Source of the DNA: Chrysomallon squamiferum
Taxonomy: Eukaryota > Mollusca > Gastropoda > Neomphalida > Peltospiridae
DNA: 64,000 bases
Reading direction: 5' to 3'
Assembly (NCBI GenBank): GCA_012295275.1
Contig: CM022679.1
Span: 8,519,669 to 8,583,668 of the forward strand
This document shows positions 16,901 to 30,573 of this stretch, one piece after another. Position 1 is the first letter of the stretch, and every line of letters starts with the position of its first letter. The notes under the pieces were generated by a model. The model did no database searches. It was not told the DNA's origin and saw only the letters and a program-made list of their open reading frames with translations. The translations under genes were made by a program, and so were the position numbers.

Positions 16901-19900
16901 AATATTAGGATAAAATTATTTTCTGGCAGTTTTATGAAATGGCACTGTCATATAAGTATTTCTCTGTGCTAATCAGATTTTTTTCTGAATCTCAGATGGA
17001 ATGGTTATTAACCAGTTACTTGACTGGATTCGCTGGCATTTCACTAAAGGCAAGTCACAAGCAGTGGCAATAATGAACGAGGAGGACCAGAAAGACCAAC
17101 ACCCAGACTACTGGGATACTGTTAGTAGTGACTTGTATTTCACTTTTTAAATTATTTTTTTTGATTTGACCACATCACTTCAGTTAACACTGAGAAAATT
17201 TGTGGTGCTACAATTGTTTAGAATGTCTGTTTAGAGCAAGTGTAATAAATATAGCATTCAGACCAGAACATTACTCTGTCACAGTTACTGATTACAATTC
17301 AGTTATAATTTAATATCTGGGCTGTGGATTTTTAAAAAAAATTTAAAGCTATTATTAATTCTGACACATTTATTTTCTGTACATTCATAACATAATTAAC
17401 CTTAGCTATTTCAAATAGGATTTAATATCTATATAGATAGATTTTGTTATTGTTGTTGTTATTAGTATTATTACTTTACAAGATACCTTTGCAATTATTT
17501 CCATTCAGATATGAAGCAATCTGAGTTGATCTTTTGTTTCTGAAGTTCATTAAATGCTTATCCATTGCAACATAGTGCATATTTTCTTTTAGCAGTCAAG
17601 AATTTAATAAATCTGTTAAATAATTAATCTTCAGTCATTCTTCTTTAACAGTAGTTAGTTATTTTGCAGATATATAGACTGTTGCTGCAAGGAGACATTG
17701 ACATTGCTAGAAAACTTCTTTCTCTGCACTCTCTCAGTCGTTCTGAAGCTTTTGTCCTTGTTGACATGCTGCTGAGGAAAATGCCTCAAAATACTGTGAG
17801 TAGTAAAAACCAGATCACTTCAAATGTTGAATTACTCATAGTAACTGAATTTTTAATCAAATAAAATAAGTATTTGATGACTTGATTTTGATATATTTGC
17901 ATGCTTGTATTGGTGTGTACATTCTTGAATATGTTTGTATTGGTGTGTGTGTGTTGATATTTGTAAAATATACATGTTGCTGTCTACACACATACACACA
18001 CACACACATATACACACACTTGTATAATATATGATCCTGTGAATATGGTATGAACAAGTGATATACATATCCAAGTGAATTCCAGTTTGGTGCTGTTTTT
18101 TTTTTTTTTTAGTCCAAGTAAAGTAAATATACCAGCAGAGATGTTAAGATTATATTTAAGATTTGACATAAAGGTTGAACGAAATGTTGTGAACAGTTAC
18201 ATTGTTTTATATTCAAAGCATTATCAGCATGTGACGTCAACGACAGAGTTTGAAATGAGATGGCGTCATTGGCGAGATGAATGTTGTAGACACATAGAAG
18301 AACAACAGTTTGCCGCACACACAAACTTACAGAAGATAATGCAGGTATTACTAATGAAAATACATTTATATTTTAATAATACAATATTTTATTTTATTAA
18401 ATTTTTTATTATATTGTGCATTTTTATTGTTGTTAATACTCTAAACAGATATGAATAATACTGATGATTCTGAATATTTTGTATTACATGCTGTTAACTC
18501 AGCAATATTTTTTATTTTATTTAATTTTTTATTATTATTTTTTTTCAATCAAAAAAGTTTTTTATTTTATTTTATTTTTATTTATATTTATTTTAAATAA
18601 AATAAGTAACAATTGTTTGTTTAATGAAATTGCAGGGTCTTGTGTTTCTTTTTTTTTTTTTTTTTTTTTTTTATTAAACATTATCACCCCTCCAAAAAAT
18701 GATTTGACTGTTTTGTTATTCAGATTTTAATTGGAAATGATGCAATATTCACAGAACTGCAGCCACTCTGTGAGACCTGGTATCATCTTCTGGTTTCCAA
18801 ACTGTTGTACCAGAAACCAACAATCCGAGCTCTTGATCTCCATTTCCATGTTGAAGTTAGTTCTGATTTATATATATATATATATCTATTTTCATGCTGT
18901 ATATTTTTATTTTTATTTATGTTCTATTTTTTTTGTAGTTATGTTATATAATTTTATACTTATTTTATAGATTTCTTCATTTATCTTTTTTATTTTTATT
19001 TTCATGTTGTATATTTTTGTATTTATATTATATATATTTTTTGTATTTTTGTATACTGTTTTTTTATTACATATTTTTATATTATGCATTTTTGTGTTTT
19101 TATGTTTATATTACATTTTTTTAATATTTAGATTCAAATGAATTTAGATTTATATAAAAATTACTTACTATGAAAAAAAAGACACTATTAAATAATATTT
19201 TAAAGATAAGTTTAAGCTATTTATAAATGCATTTATTATTTTATATAGTTTTTGAGGATAACTGTTTTTATTATTTATTTAGTTTTAACTTATCATTTAT
19301 TTGTTTATTTTTATTTTTATGTTAGTAATTTAAAAAAAAAATATATATATATTTTAAAATTATTAGATTTTTTATTTTAGTATTTCATTTTTTATTTATT
19401 TTTATTTTTTATTTTCATCTAAGAATTGTATAGAAAATTTCTGTCGAGCTGGAGGGCGAGTAGGAGAGCTGGACAACATTCTTCAGGCAGCCATTCAGTT
19501 TGACATCCACCAAGTGATCAAAGACAGCAGGTTACAGTTACATCCTATCTGACATAACTTACTTGATTATCTACATTACCTAAATTACAAGCATATTCCT
19601 TGTAACTTGATGGTGAAAATCAGTAAACCATTTCAAGATTCCACTATGTGATCCATGATAGCAGGTTGCTGTTGTTACTACAATACATCTAATATAACTT
19701 AGTTGATTCTCTACATTACCTAAATTGGAACACATATGATTGTATAAATTGGTTGTGCAACTCACTAAGCCATTTGAAGTATGCACTGAAGATTTACACA
19801 TGACTGCCTGGGTGCACAAAGGGCTATAATTATTGTTCATCATTGGGTTAGTTAGAAAAAAAGCATACTGCAGTTTCACATCACATCCATTAACTTTGGG

Positions 19901-22900
19901 TAACAACTCTTACTGGGATAACAAACAGGCTTTACAGACCAATTCAGAAAAATTATAATATCTAAATCACTATAGAGTAAACTAATAATGTACATTCAAC
20001 AGAGAATTGTACCTAAGAATCCTTTTTAACCCTCTGTCCTAGTTTTATTTTATAGAAGCTAAATACTCCTTTGTTGTTATTTTTTCCTCTGTTTATAAGT
20101 ATTTTTGTAATATTTTTTCGTGTTTGCATTTTTAAAAAACATTTTTTTTTAATGTTTGTTTCTGTATTGCAGTGCTTTTCTCAGTACTGGGAGCTGGTGG
20201 TTTGTGGGTCACTTGACAGACATTTTGCAGCATTGTGGTCAGCTAGATAGCCATACACTTGCGTCAGTATCTTTTACATTTATAGAACAGTTGGTGTTAA
20301 GTGTAGATTATATTATTAATAATGTGCATTACAATCTTAAATGTCAGAATAACTTTTGCCACTATTAAAGCATGTTGCATTATGAAATTCACTTCATCAG
20401 TTAATGATGGTATATTTGTGACTTTGTTTTTATGACATCATCTCCATTGTTAGTTATAGAACTTTAAAAATTAATTTTTTTATTGATCTTTTATTTATAA
20501 AAATATATATATATATATATATAAAACTGATTGATAATAATTATAGCATATGAAATAAAATTGATGATGAAGCTTTAAAGGAAACAATTGTTCATTCCAA
20601 CTTTTTAGGAAATTACTTCTCAAATTTTCTGTTACAATTTCATTCAAGTTTTATTATTTGTTTATTAACAACACTTTATAGACTTTTTATTTTAATATTT
20701 TATTTATTTATTTATTTATTCTTTTTTTATTTAATTTAATTTAATTTTTTATTTTCAGTTTTGGCTCAAATTTGCGGGAATATTTATTATTAGATTATGC
20801 TTCAAGTCTTATGTCTCATAAAAGGTAAATATAAGAAAAACCTCTTTCATTAACACAGAGCTTGGTGTAATTGCTTTTCAGCTTTTTAAATATCAGTTTT
20901 TTAAAAAAGAAAATTATCAGAAACTGTTGAATACTTTTTGTCTATGACATATGTCTATTAAACTTTGCTAATAATAAACCATGGCAATAAAATGTTTGTC
21001 TGGATGCACAGAGGATGATATTTGACTTTTAAGATTTTTAATGTTCTGGTTTTTTGTAATTACTGAACACAATTATAAGCCACGTTTTGTGTTTAATTTT
21101 TTCATCATTTTTTGTTAACTGATAAAAACAGTATAATTTTATATGTAAAAATGTTTTTAAAAATTTTCATTTTTTCAGTTTGTGGCAAGTGGGTGTTGAT
21201 TACTTGGATTTCTGTCCAGTTTATGGAAGGTATGTAAAACTGAGAAATGTAAATAATAAAATTTCTAAATCGATGTTTTTTCTACTTTGATTTAATTCAC
21301 GAGCTGGAGAAATTAGATATGTATTGCAAATATATTAAACAGTGACAACTAAAACATCTTTAAATATTTTTTACGTACTTCATTTTTACACCACTGAAAA
21401 GGTTAGATTGCCTTTGACTGCCTTATTTATGTTTAAAATTTGGATTTCAGAAAATATCTGGAACATTTTGTTGATCATATTCCACTGGAAACAGAAAAGA
21501 AGGCTCGCAAAATTCTACACATCTGTGAAGAACGAAGTATGCAGGAACAAGGTATGCTTCTTCCCAGATTGCAGGGAATAAATAAATAAATATTTATATT
21601 ATTTTAAAAAGTTGAAATTGTTTCCAACCCACAAATATTCATTAGTAAAATATTCTGTTTTACAGAAATATATGAATAATGTTTCCTTTGAAATCTTCAA
21701 AATGTGGCTGAGAACTATTTTAAAAATTATTCTGATTTCAGCTCAGAGCATCTGTAAAATGATGGGAATGAAGTGTTATCGAAACGGCCAGTTGGGATCA
21801 GCACTTTCCTGGTTTCTCCAGTCAAAGGTAGACAGTTTTATTTATACCTCAGGCTTTCTTCTTTCTTTTTGTTTATTTAGTTATGATACGGTATTTAAAT
21901 ATATCTTATTCTTTTACAGAATTACATTCATTGTTGATTACCTCAATACTTTTGTACTGCTGTTACTTATTTGTTTCAAACCAGGTAGATTGAATTTTCA
22001 TAGTTGGAGAAATTGATGAGTAACAGGATTAACCCCCTTTGCTACAGAACTGTATTTTAAATAACTCCATGCTTTCCTTTACATAAAAAAGATGTAACTA
22101 TAAAGCATGTTTTTCGTAATGATAAAATGTGACATGTTTTCTCCTCAGGTAAGTTATATAAAACACTACTAGTGACAGAAACGTAAACATGGTGCTCAGG
22201 TCATGTTAAGTAAACTTTAGATAGTCAGACATAACTGGCAGAATACATCATTGGTGTTTTTAATAATTATTATTTTAAATAAAATTAAATGTACCTTCTT
22301 TGCAGGATGTGGCTGCTGCTACAAGACTAACTGAAAAGTGAGTAGTGAAACTTTATTTAAAATTACGAGTTTTATTAAAAAGGAAAAATACAGCTTGTCA
22401 AAATATATTACTTTTAAAGATTGATTTACACTTAAGAAAATATTCTTGAATTTTACAAGCTGGGTTTGTTATTTTTTAAATATTTTTTTAATCAAGAGTT
22501 TCTGTTTTGTTTATGTAGATTTTTACTGGAGTACAGTGAGAAAGGAGAGTTTTCTCATCTTGATCTCATTGATAACCTGGGTCCAGCAATGTTGCTTAGC
22601 AGCAGACTGACGTTTCTAGGTAAATTGTTTTATTTTTTTTAAGTTTATCTTTAGATATATTTGGGGTTTTTCATTTTCATAAAATGTAAGTGCACATCAA
22701 CAAGCACTAACAAATCAAACGGGTTCTTTTTGTGTTTTTTTTTAAGTGAAGATGATCTTAATTCTTCAGTTTTTATTTTATATATTTACATGAAAATATT
22801 GGGCTTTGGAACTTTAATATAAACATTTCTTTTTGTGGTTGTTGATTGTTTTTTGTTTTTGTGTGTATTTGGGTGCCTTAATATTTATTTTATTTCAATA

Positions 22901-24305
22901 TGGACCATTGCATGTGTCACAAATTCTTATCTTATGCATACATTTTTGTTTTAGGCAAGTACCGTGAGTTTCACAAACTGTATGAGGATAAAGATTTTCA
23001 TGCTGCTGGTTCACTTCTCTTGTCACTTCTTACAGCCAGATTAGCACCAAAAGAGTTAGTTGTTTTTTTTTCAGATAATTTTCTTCATGTTTACTCTCAC
23101 ACTGTATATTTTTCTATCTCTTTCTTTCATCTATATATATGTATTTTAATTCTTATAAAAATATAAAACAATAATAATTATAATATTTTTTTATAAATTT
23201 AAATATATTTTCTAATGTTAAATATTTGCAAAACTTAATACAATTTTATATTCTAGTTAAGACTCCAATCCAGGGCAAGAAGAAAAAAACAATTGCAGAA
23301 TTCCATCATGTTTTGAATGTAAAATGATTTTCGTTTTAAAGTTTATGTTAGGGCTTTTCTTTAACAAATAATTTTAAAGAATTAAACATTTTAATTATTT
23401 TTATATTATTTTGATTCAAATTTGTTTCTTTTCACTTTCAGTTTTTGGATTACTCTTATCATGGATGCCCTTCCTCTTCTTGAAACAGAACAAGTATGTT
23501 GATGTTGCTTCACCAGAAGATACATATTTTGAGATTAATTTATAAAACCAGAACCAGGGTTCAACAAATTAAAGTCTGAATCACATCTGTGCAGTGATGA
23601 GATTAGACAATCTAATGATCTGTTTCATTATCTACTTTTTCAAAAATAACCATTTATCACTATTGTTAAATAATATTGACTTAGAATTTTACTCTGGCCA
23701 TGCATAAAGATTTTGGTTTTACATAAGGATATAAATTTTTGCTCCCAGCACGTGATTTAATTTATTACACTTATACTCTAACTTTATATAAATGTTTAAT
23801 TAATCAAATTATTCCGTTTTTGTTGAAATTGCAATCTCAGTTATTAAGTTTTTGCGTATTCCTTTAGGTGATATTTAATAGTCAACAGACTTACGAATTG
23901 ATGCACTGTTTAGAGGAATTAACACAGGACATGAACAAAGAAAGTAAGAAGTCTGATAACAAAGTAAGTCAGATTTTTACTCTTTACTCATGCAGATTTA
24001 AATATCTAACGGGTTAAGCTAATATTAATGTAAAATTTCTAATTAATGTGTCTTTTTTATTTCATGTGTGTTCTTTATTTTGTTGTTGTTTGGGGGTTTT
24101 GTTGGTGTTTTTCCTGATGGAACAGAATTAGTATTAAGATTTGTAACATTTTGTGTTCATGCTATCATTATTATTTTTTAATTTTTCTTTTTCTTTACAG
24201 GCTTTGGTTGAACCAAGAAAACAAAAACTAGAACTTCTCCGACTTGCTCTGACAAGAAACCTGTCCAGAGCCATTATACACGAAGGAACAATAGTTTCTT
24301 CTTAG
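13996..24305 (+). CDS. NUP85: Nuclear pore complex protein Nup85
   Basis: Twenty-two exons: 13996-14031, 14560-14659, 15082-15180, 15418-15478, 16134-16204, 16473-16586, 16996-17120, 17670-17795, 18228-18344, 18724-18855, 19424-19530, 20173-20262, 20759-20824, 21179-21229, 21451-21551, 21742-21827, 22306-22337, 22519-22619, 22955-23054, 23442-23493, 23868-23963 and 24201-24305. The phases are consistent and give 655 residues; human NUP85 has 656. Recognisable blocks include [65 protein letters not shown] and the C-terminal [13 protein letters not shown]. The fold is all-helical. Nup85 is a scaffold of the Y-shaped (Nup107-160) complex needed for pore assembly, mRNA export and kinetochore function. 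The least certain boundary is the ninth exon: I use the CAG acceptor at 18227 because it keeps phase 0 after 17795, but upstream in-frame sequence to 18112 could also be used. AATAAA at 24774-24779. Confidence 0.95.
15533..15825. repeat. Three imperfect direct repeats of about 83 bp
   Basis: Segments at about 15533-15615, 15650-15732 and 15745-15825 share AATTTATTTT(T/C)ATATTA(C/T)ACATTAAT and then GTTCTAAAA and CAGTGTTTTCTT-like blocks. They lie in the fourth NUP85 intron. Confidence 0.7.
19513..19725 (+). repeat. Tandem duplication across the NUP85 exon 11 donor
   Basis: About 80 bases spanning the last 15-20 bases of the exon ending at 19530, its donor and the following intron recur about 136-140 bases downstream (about 19645-19725). 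The blocks GTGATC, AGCAGGTT, ATAACTTA and CTACATTACCTAAATT are shared. The second copy keeps a GATAGCAG/GTTGCT donor-like site. Confidence 0.75.
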
Positions 24306-25145
24306 CAGCTTGTTATGAACAAAACAAGACTGACAAACTATTTAGTAGTGATGACTTTTGCAAATCATTAATGTCCATCAGATGTTGTCATAAAATCTGA
24401 AAATTTCCCATGAGAAATATTCTTTAAAAAAACCAACAACATTCTAAGAAATGCTGTTTGAATGTTTTAATATCTGATATGTAGCAACATTAAAGAAGAC
24501 TCTTTACCTGAAAATGTTTTATAAATTATATGCAGAATTGATCGATACAGATACAGATTTTTGCAGTAATATTCATCAAAGGTTTATCTGGTTTCTGAAG
24601 ATGATGTGCAGAGAATATGAAACATTAAATTTCATTTTACAGGTGTAAGTTAAAGAATTAAATGTGCTTTTGAAATTCCACAGACTACTGCTAATAATGT
24701 ATACAAATGACATACATAATAACTTTATTAAAATTAATAATTTTGCATTATTTTTGTACAAAATTATTTTACAAATAAAAGCTGAAAGACATTTTTAGTG
24801 TTATGTGGAATATTTGTGCTTATTTTAGATTGTCTGAAAGTTTCATTGCTTAAAAGAATGATTCCAACACTCGCTGTCTGTCTATATCAAACTCTACCAA
24901 TGTTTCGTTAGTAACATAGTTGCTTTATAAATATAGTTTAATGAGAATTTGTAACATTAATAAAATTAAAAAATTAACTTATTAAATAAATAAGAGAAAA
25001 TGAAAATTAAATCTTTTTTGAAAATTCTTTATTCTGTATATGAAGTCTTAAAAAAAATTTGATAACAATAAATACTATATAAATTGGATAGAATAAATCT
25101 GATTACAACTGAAAAATACAAAAATTTGTATAACAACTATAACAA
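24306..25145. other. Tail-to-tail spacer between NUP85 and TMEM104
   Basis: Contains the NUP85 3' UTR with AATAAA at 24774-24779 and, on the minus strand, the TMEM104 3' UTR with a possible poly(A) signal (TTTATT on the + strand) at 25028-25033. No other coding signal seen. Confidence 0.7.
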
Positions 25146-28100
25146 TCACTTCTCTGTAACTATGTGATTAACAGTGACAAATCCAATACAGAATACTGAC
25201 CATACAATTATTAATACCATCCAGAAACCATGAAGAAACGGTGACCTTAGCTGATTTGTTTTATGATTGATAGTTTGATTTCTCCTAGCACAGTACACCA
25301 ACAGTGTTGGAACCACATATTGTATTCCCACACCAGCATAGGAACCTGTAATCCCAACAAGAAACTCTACTTGGTTTGTTCCAAATGCCACAGCTACTGG
25401 TGGCAGAATAGCCATTAATGGAAACAGAATTCGTGTCAGTGTCCAATGACGGGGGTTGTCTCCCTTTGAAAACAGTGTGGTGATGTTGTTTCTCAGAGTG
25501 ATGGAAATAATGGGGAAGCTGGTGCTGAGAGTAAACACTGGAAACAGCGCAAGGAAATACTGGAAAAAAGCCACACTTGTAACAGCATTCCCTCCACAGT
25601 TATCGGGTAGAAAATTCAGAGTGTATATGTCCTGTATTTCAGCAAACGTGAAAATGCCTGTGAATGACAGGAGTGCGTAGAATCCGAGAATGAGAATGTA
25701 GTCCATGGCGAGGACTCGGTAGAGAAGTGATTTGTCTTTGATTGGTGTGATGAGAGATGGCAGTGAATGGTGACACATGAAGGAGTATATACACACACCA
25801 AACAGGTTGGGAATGCCCGAGAAATTAGCTACACTAGGTCGACCTTGACCTCTGTGTTGAGCCAGCTGATTGACAGCCAGGATTATCATAATACCAAAAG
25901 CTGAAAAACAAAGTTCATTCATTAATCAATCGGTTTTAATTATTAACTTTACCTGGACTAATCAATCTTAGAAATATATGTGTGTAGATAGACAGATGTG
26001 ATCCTATATATGATCATGTATTTTTAAATATCATTTAGCAGAGTAATATTTTAGTTAAAAAAAATATTCTTTTTTTTTTAAAACATACAATGAATACAAT
26101 GAAGTTTGTCACAGAAAATTAAACAAAAATTACTTACACAGCCATCTTGCCAGTGTAGTTGTAATTTGGAGATACTTTGTCTTCTGAACATTAAAGAAGG
26201 CAAATGGTCCCATGGTTAAAAGAAAACATGCCTGAATGAAAAAATTTAAAACAATAATAATAATAAAATAAAAACAAATGGAAAATAAGTTTATTTTACA
26301 TTACTGTAACTATTTAAAACGCAAAAATCTACTGCATTTGAAATAATTTCTGAAGTAATTGTTAAGAAAATTACAAAAATTAGTGTTTGCACAAAAAATG
26401 ATTCTTGGATGTGTTGCTTAATTTGAATAATTCAAGATAGTATTGCAGCACTTGACTCATTTAATAACATAATTATATACAAAATATAATTGTACAAAAT
26501 TAGGTTATTAAACATTCTTTCAAAACAATAAAAATAAATCTATAAATTTCAAAAAATTCATTTTTAGGAAGATCAAAAACAACTTTTATTCAGTCTTAAC
26601 AAAAATTAAGGCATAACCAAGAAAACAAACCACAAATATCCGATAGACGTCCATCCTGGACAGTGGTGAAAATGTCCAGCAAGGGTCAGAATCAGCCATG
26701 GTACCATTACACAGGGTTACATTGGTCATGATAGGTCGCCAAGTACTGAAAATGTATATTCAAGAATTTAAAACAAATTATTTTCAGTAACACACAGTAT
26801 TTTAGTAAGGTGAATGAACTTTGGTAATTGGTGTAAATAAAGGAAACAGACATACTACAGTTTATTAGCACTATAGAATTAAATAATTTTCTATAATGTA
26901 CACTGAACTTTGTTAATGGACAAATGGACCCAGAATAAAAAAATACAATGAATACATGGACATGAATTTCAGTGACGGTTACAAAACAGAAGTGTGTTCT
27001 AATAAATAATCAGAAAATGGACATCGAGATATTAAAATTAAACATTGCAGATTTTGATAGAATGGACAGATATAGAAATCTTGGATTTCAACAAAAATAA
27101 AAATAAATAATACTGGATCTTGAAAAAACATGAAGTATGTATTTAATGTTTACCAGGCAGTATCTCTAAGAGACTTGGGCACAGCTGCTGCATATATGGA
27201 GAGATCTCCGTAGAGGTAGATAGCAATACATAGATAAAACAGCTTTTCTCCAGCTGAAAAAAAACAACCAAATAACTACATTAACTGAGATAATGAGATA
27301 ACATCTATTCAAAATAGTATGCAGTAAACATTTATAGTCTAAATAAAAAAATATAAATTAAATTTACTTTACTTACTTGGGTTAAAAAACATTTTAGCCA
27401 TTTGTCCCTGTAAAAATAAATATAAATGTAAAGCATAATTGGTTTTAAAACTAATTAATAATTTTAAATGATCTCTAACTCACATCTTACTTGTTATTTT
27501 GTGACATACTGAACAGTGTTTAATGACTATATGCACTGAAACAGACATCAAAAACTTTCAGAATACAAGATCCTTATATATTTCATCATAATACCTTTTT
27601 TTTTTTCTTTGGCATTTGTTTGAATAGTTGTTTGTCTACACATTGCTGCAATCACATTCTTAATTTTAGTTCATTAACTGATTTTTAGTGTTTTATATTT
27701 TCAATATTTTAAAAACAAAACACAAAATGTACCATTTCCACTTGTTTTCGGATTTCAAATATTGAGGCATTATCTGAAATATGAAAATACGATCCATTTT
27801 AACATTTGATAAGTTATAAATAAAATTTTAATAATGCTGAAAATGAAAGATACTATATTAATCACTGAAAACTAAAGGCATCTTGATACATTATACAAAA
27901 TAATTTCTCTTAAATATCTTTAAAATTTCAAACTGTCTTTGTAGATACTTTATCTTTTCTGACAAGAAGAAGTTCAAGCTTTTTGACCTATTTCAAAAAG
28001 AACAGTTTTGCAACATTCATAAAAATGGATCATAATCCCAATATCTAAGCTAATTAAAACTATTTCCATTTGGATTTCAGTAACAAAAGAATGAAACATT

Positions 28101-29542
28101 TCATTGTGCATACTCAATTAACTTAGTTGTTGTTTGATGTTGAAACAAGCTAATATATAGCAAAACCAAGGAAACCTTGCAGAAAATATTTCAAGTAACA
28201 CAGAATCAATCTCTTTGCATCATAACAAGTGATCATTTATCACAGTCTCCAACACACATCCAGTATTAAAAAAAAATGTAACTCAAACAGTAATTCTCAT
28301 GGGGGTTTCATATAACAGAATAATTTAGAAGAAATCATATTTTTAAAAAAATTCCAGATTTACCTGGTTGTCTAGACAACAGAGGAGTGCCTTCATCATC
28401 TTCATATTCAGTTCTACTAATAATGTCATTTGCGTGCTGATGCTGAACATTTTCCACTCCTTCCTGAATACAAAAAAGCTATATTAATATTTTTATTTCA
28501 CCTTCTAACAATTCAGTTAATACATTACTCCAACACTGTTATTATAATATTAGTTTATCTGAAAGGAGGGAAGGAACAGAATATATCAAATAATTTTGAA
28601 CATAAAAAGAAAAGAAATAAAAAAAAGTGGTTCTAAAAACGTTTTATGTCAGATTTCAACCTTTAATAATTCTGGTGATATTTTTAAAAAGAAAATATTT
28701 TAAAAATAATAATTTGCCAATTTCTTTCTGTTCCCTTAAAGAAAGATAAACTGATATTTTCATGAAGTGGATTTAAAAAAAAAAAAAAAATGATATCATT
28801 TTATTTTCTATTCATTAATTAACCCTTTTCTAAAGATTAAAAACAAAAACAAATTCTATTTGAAAGTGTAATTAGTAATATCTTTATTAAGTATCAAAAT
28901 TTCAATTATTAGTAACATACAAACTATAAATAATAACAACCCTTGTAATTGTTGTAGTTTCTTCCTGAGCAAGAACAGCATTAGCAGTAGCCATTGTTTC
29001 AGTTACAAATGTCACATTCACATAACTGAATTTAAAAAAAAAGAAGATACAAATATAACACTCACATGCTCACATCTACTCACACACGCACATGCATACA
29101 CATACACATACACAAGGGCAGGACAAATATAGGATATGTGGTTAATTTACTTTATTTATTAAATAATTAAACTGTTTGGCATACAATAATTATAAATGGT
29201 TTGGGCACATATATACCAAACAAAAACTAAAGATATGCATAGTTTCATGGTAACAGTAAACTAATATTTAGATCAGATGAAGCAATATACCTTGCAAATG
29301 CAAGCAGTATCACAATAATGAGACTTATCAACCACCCTGCCTCTTGGAATGCCATTGGCATTGTTAATGCACCAGTACCCACAATTAGATTGAATATGAA
29401 AATCAATCCAACCTGAAAGTAATAATAATGTACAGTTATTTAAATAAATAAATGAAAAATTAAATACTAAAATAATTTTTTGTATATTTTACAAATAAAA
29501 TAAATAAATAAATAAATAAATAAAAATATGCTGATCATGATA

Positions 29543-29593
<51 letters not shown>

Positions 29594-29958
29594 TATTAAA
29601 ATTATTATTATTATTATTATATAAAGTTATTAAACAGAACTGAATCCCTCAACGATCTCTGAACTGCGTTTCTGAATACACTTTTAATAATTTTTAATCA
29701 ATTTCTTTATTATTCACGTCTCATATTTTTACCTCACAGAACGTATTCAAATATGACGCCTATAAATTATCAATAATAACATATGTTTAACCAATCTGAC
29801 AGTTCTGCTGAGGTCATTCTTCGTTGTTCGATTGGAGGGTTCTGTTAATTATTCATTTATTGTAATAATTAAAGTATGGTAGATTCTTTATAAATTACTG
29901 TTAAAAATTAAAGTTGTGTTTGACTTACTGGGGTGGAATACATTTCTGATTCTGTCAT
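25146..29958 (-). CDS. TMEM104: Transmembrane protein 104 (amino-acid transporter-like)
   Basis: Ten exons on the minus strand: 29958-29929, 29412-29291, 29025-28941, 28463-28364, 27773-27733, 27407-27377, 27253-27154, 26745-26631, 26231-26138 and 25900-25146. They join in phase to 490 residues (human TMEM104 has 496). The N-terminus carries IFIFNLIVGTGALTMP, the unwound-helix motif of the APC/AAAP fold, then AFQEAGW. A hydrophilic loop with EYEDDEGTPLLSR follows, then GQMAKMFFN, YLYGDLSIYAAAVP, a lumenal loop with N-glycosylation sites and CWTFSPLSRMDVYR, FFNVQKTKYLQI, and about six further hydrophobic helices in the last exon. TMEM104 is an SLC32/36/38-related family whose substrate is not established. 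The ATG has a short 10-residue first exon, as in vertebrates. The gene is head-to-head with NAT9, 615 bases apart. Confidence 0.95.
29545..29592. repeat. (TAA)n microsatellite
   Basis: About 16 TAA units in the first TMEM104 intron, followed by a shorter inverted TTA run to 29620, so the pair could form a hairpin. Confidence 0.9.
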
Positions 29959-30573
29959 TTTTAAACTTCGTGTATTCTCACATTAGTTCTTTCATTTCTG
30001 TTTTGTTGAATTCAAGTGCTTACTTCAGTGTTGAATCTCGTGATACTTCAATCGTTCTTTGACATATTAAGAAAATAAAAATATAGAGTGATCTCCCTTC
30101 ATCAAAGGTTTTTATTGTCTTATTTTAAAAATAAAAATAAAAACAACAATAATGATGATAATTATAAATATCACTGTTATTTTAAACAGGAAAAATGTAT
30201 ATATAATGATTTATTGCCGTGCAAAATTTGATCTCGCCCGTTTAAATAATACTTTTTACTTTAACTTTAAGTGTATTCTGGTGTGTCGTTGACAGTGTCA
30301 GTGTCTACAAATTGATAATTAAGTTTACGTAATAAATAAATACGAAATCCAGTTTTTAAATATGTATCGATGTGGGAAAGAAAATATCAGTATAAATAAT
30401 ACCGTGATGTAATTAAATTCGCCTCATGTACATTAATGAAGAATATTATTCATTTCAGTTTATAAAAAAAAAAAATAATAATAATAATTTAATAATAATA
30501 AATAAATAGAATTTAAATACAAAAATAATTATTTTAATTCTAATTTGCAGATTACCAAAAAGGGTGTAAAAAG
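29959..30573. promoter_or_regulatory. Shared divergent promoter region of TMEM104 and NAT9
   Basis: 615 bases between the two start codons. A 3' splice site (TTTGCAG) at 30550, 24 bases before the NAT9 ATG, suggests that NAT9 has a non-coding first exon within this interval. No TATA box in a convincing position. Confidence 0.55.
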
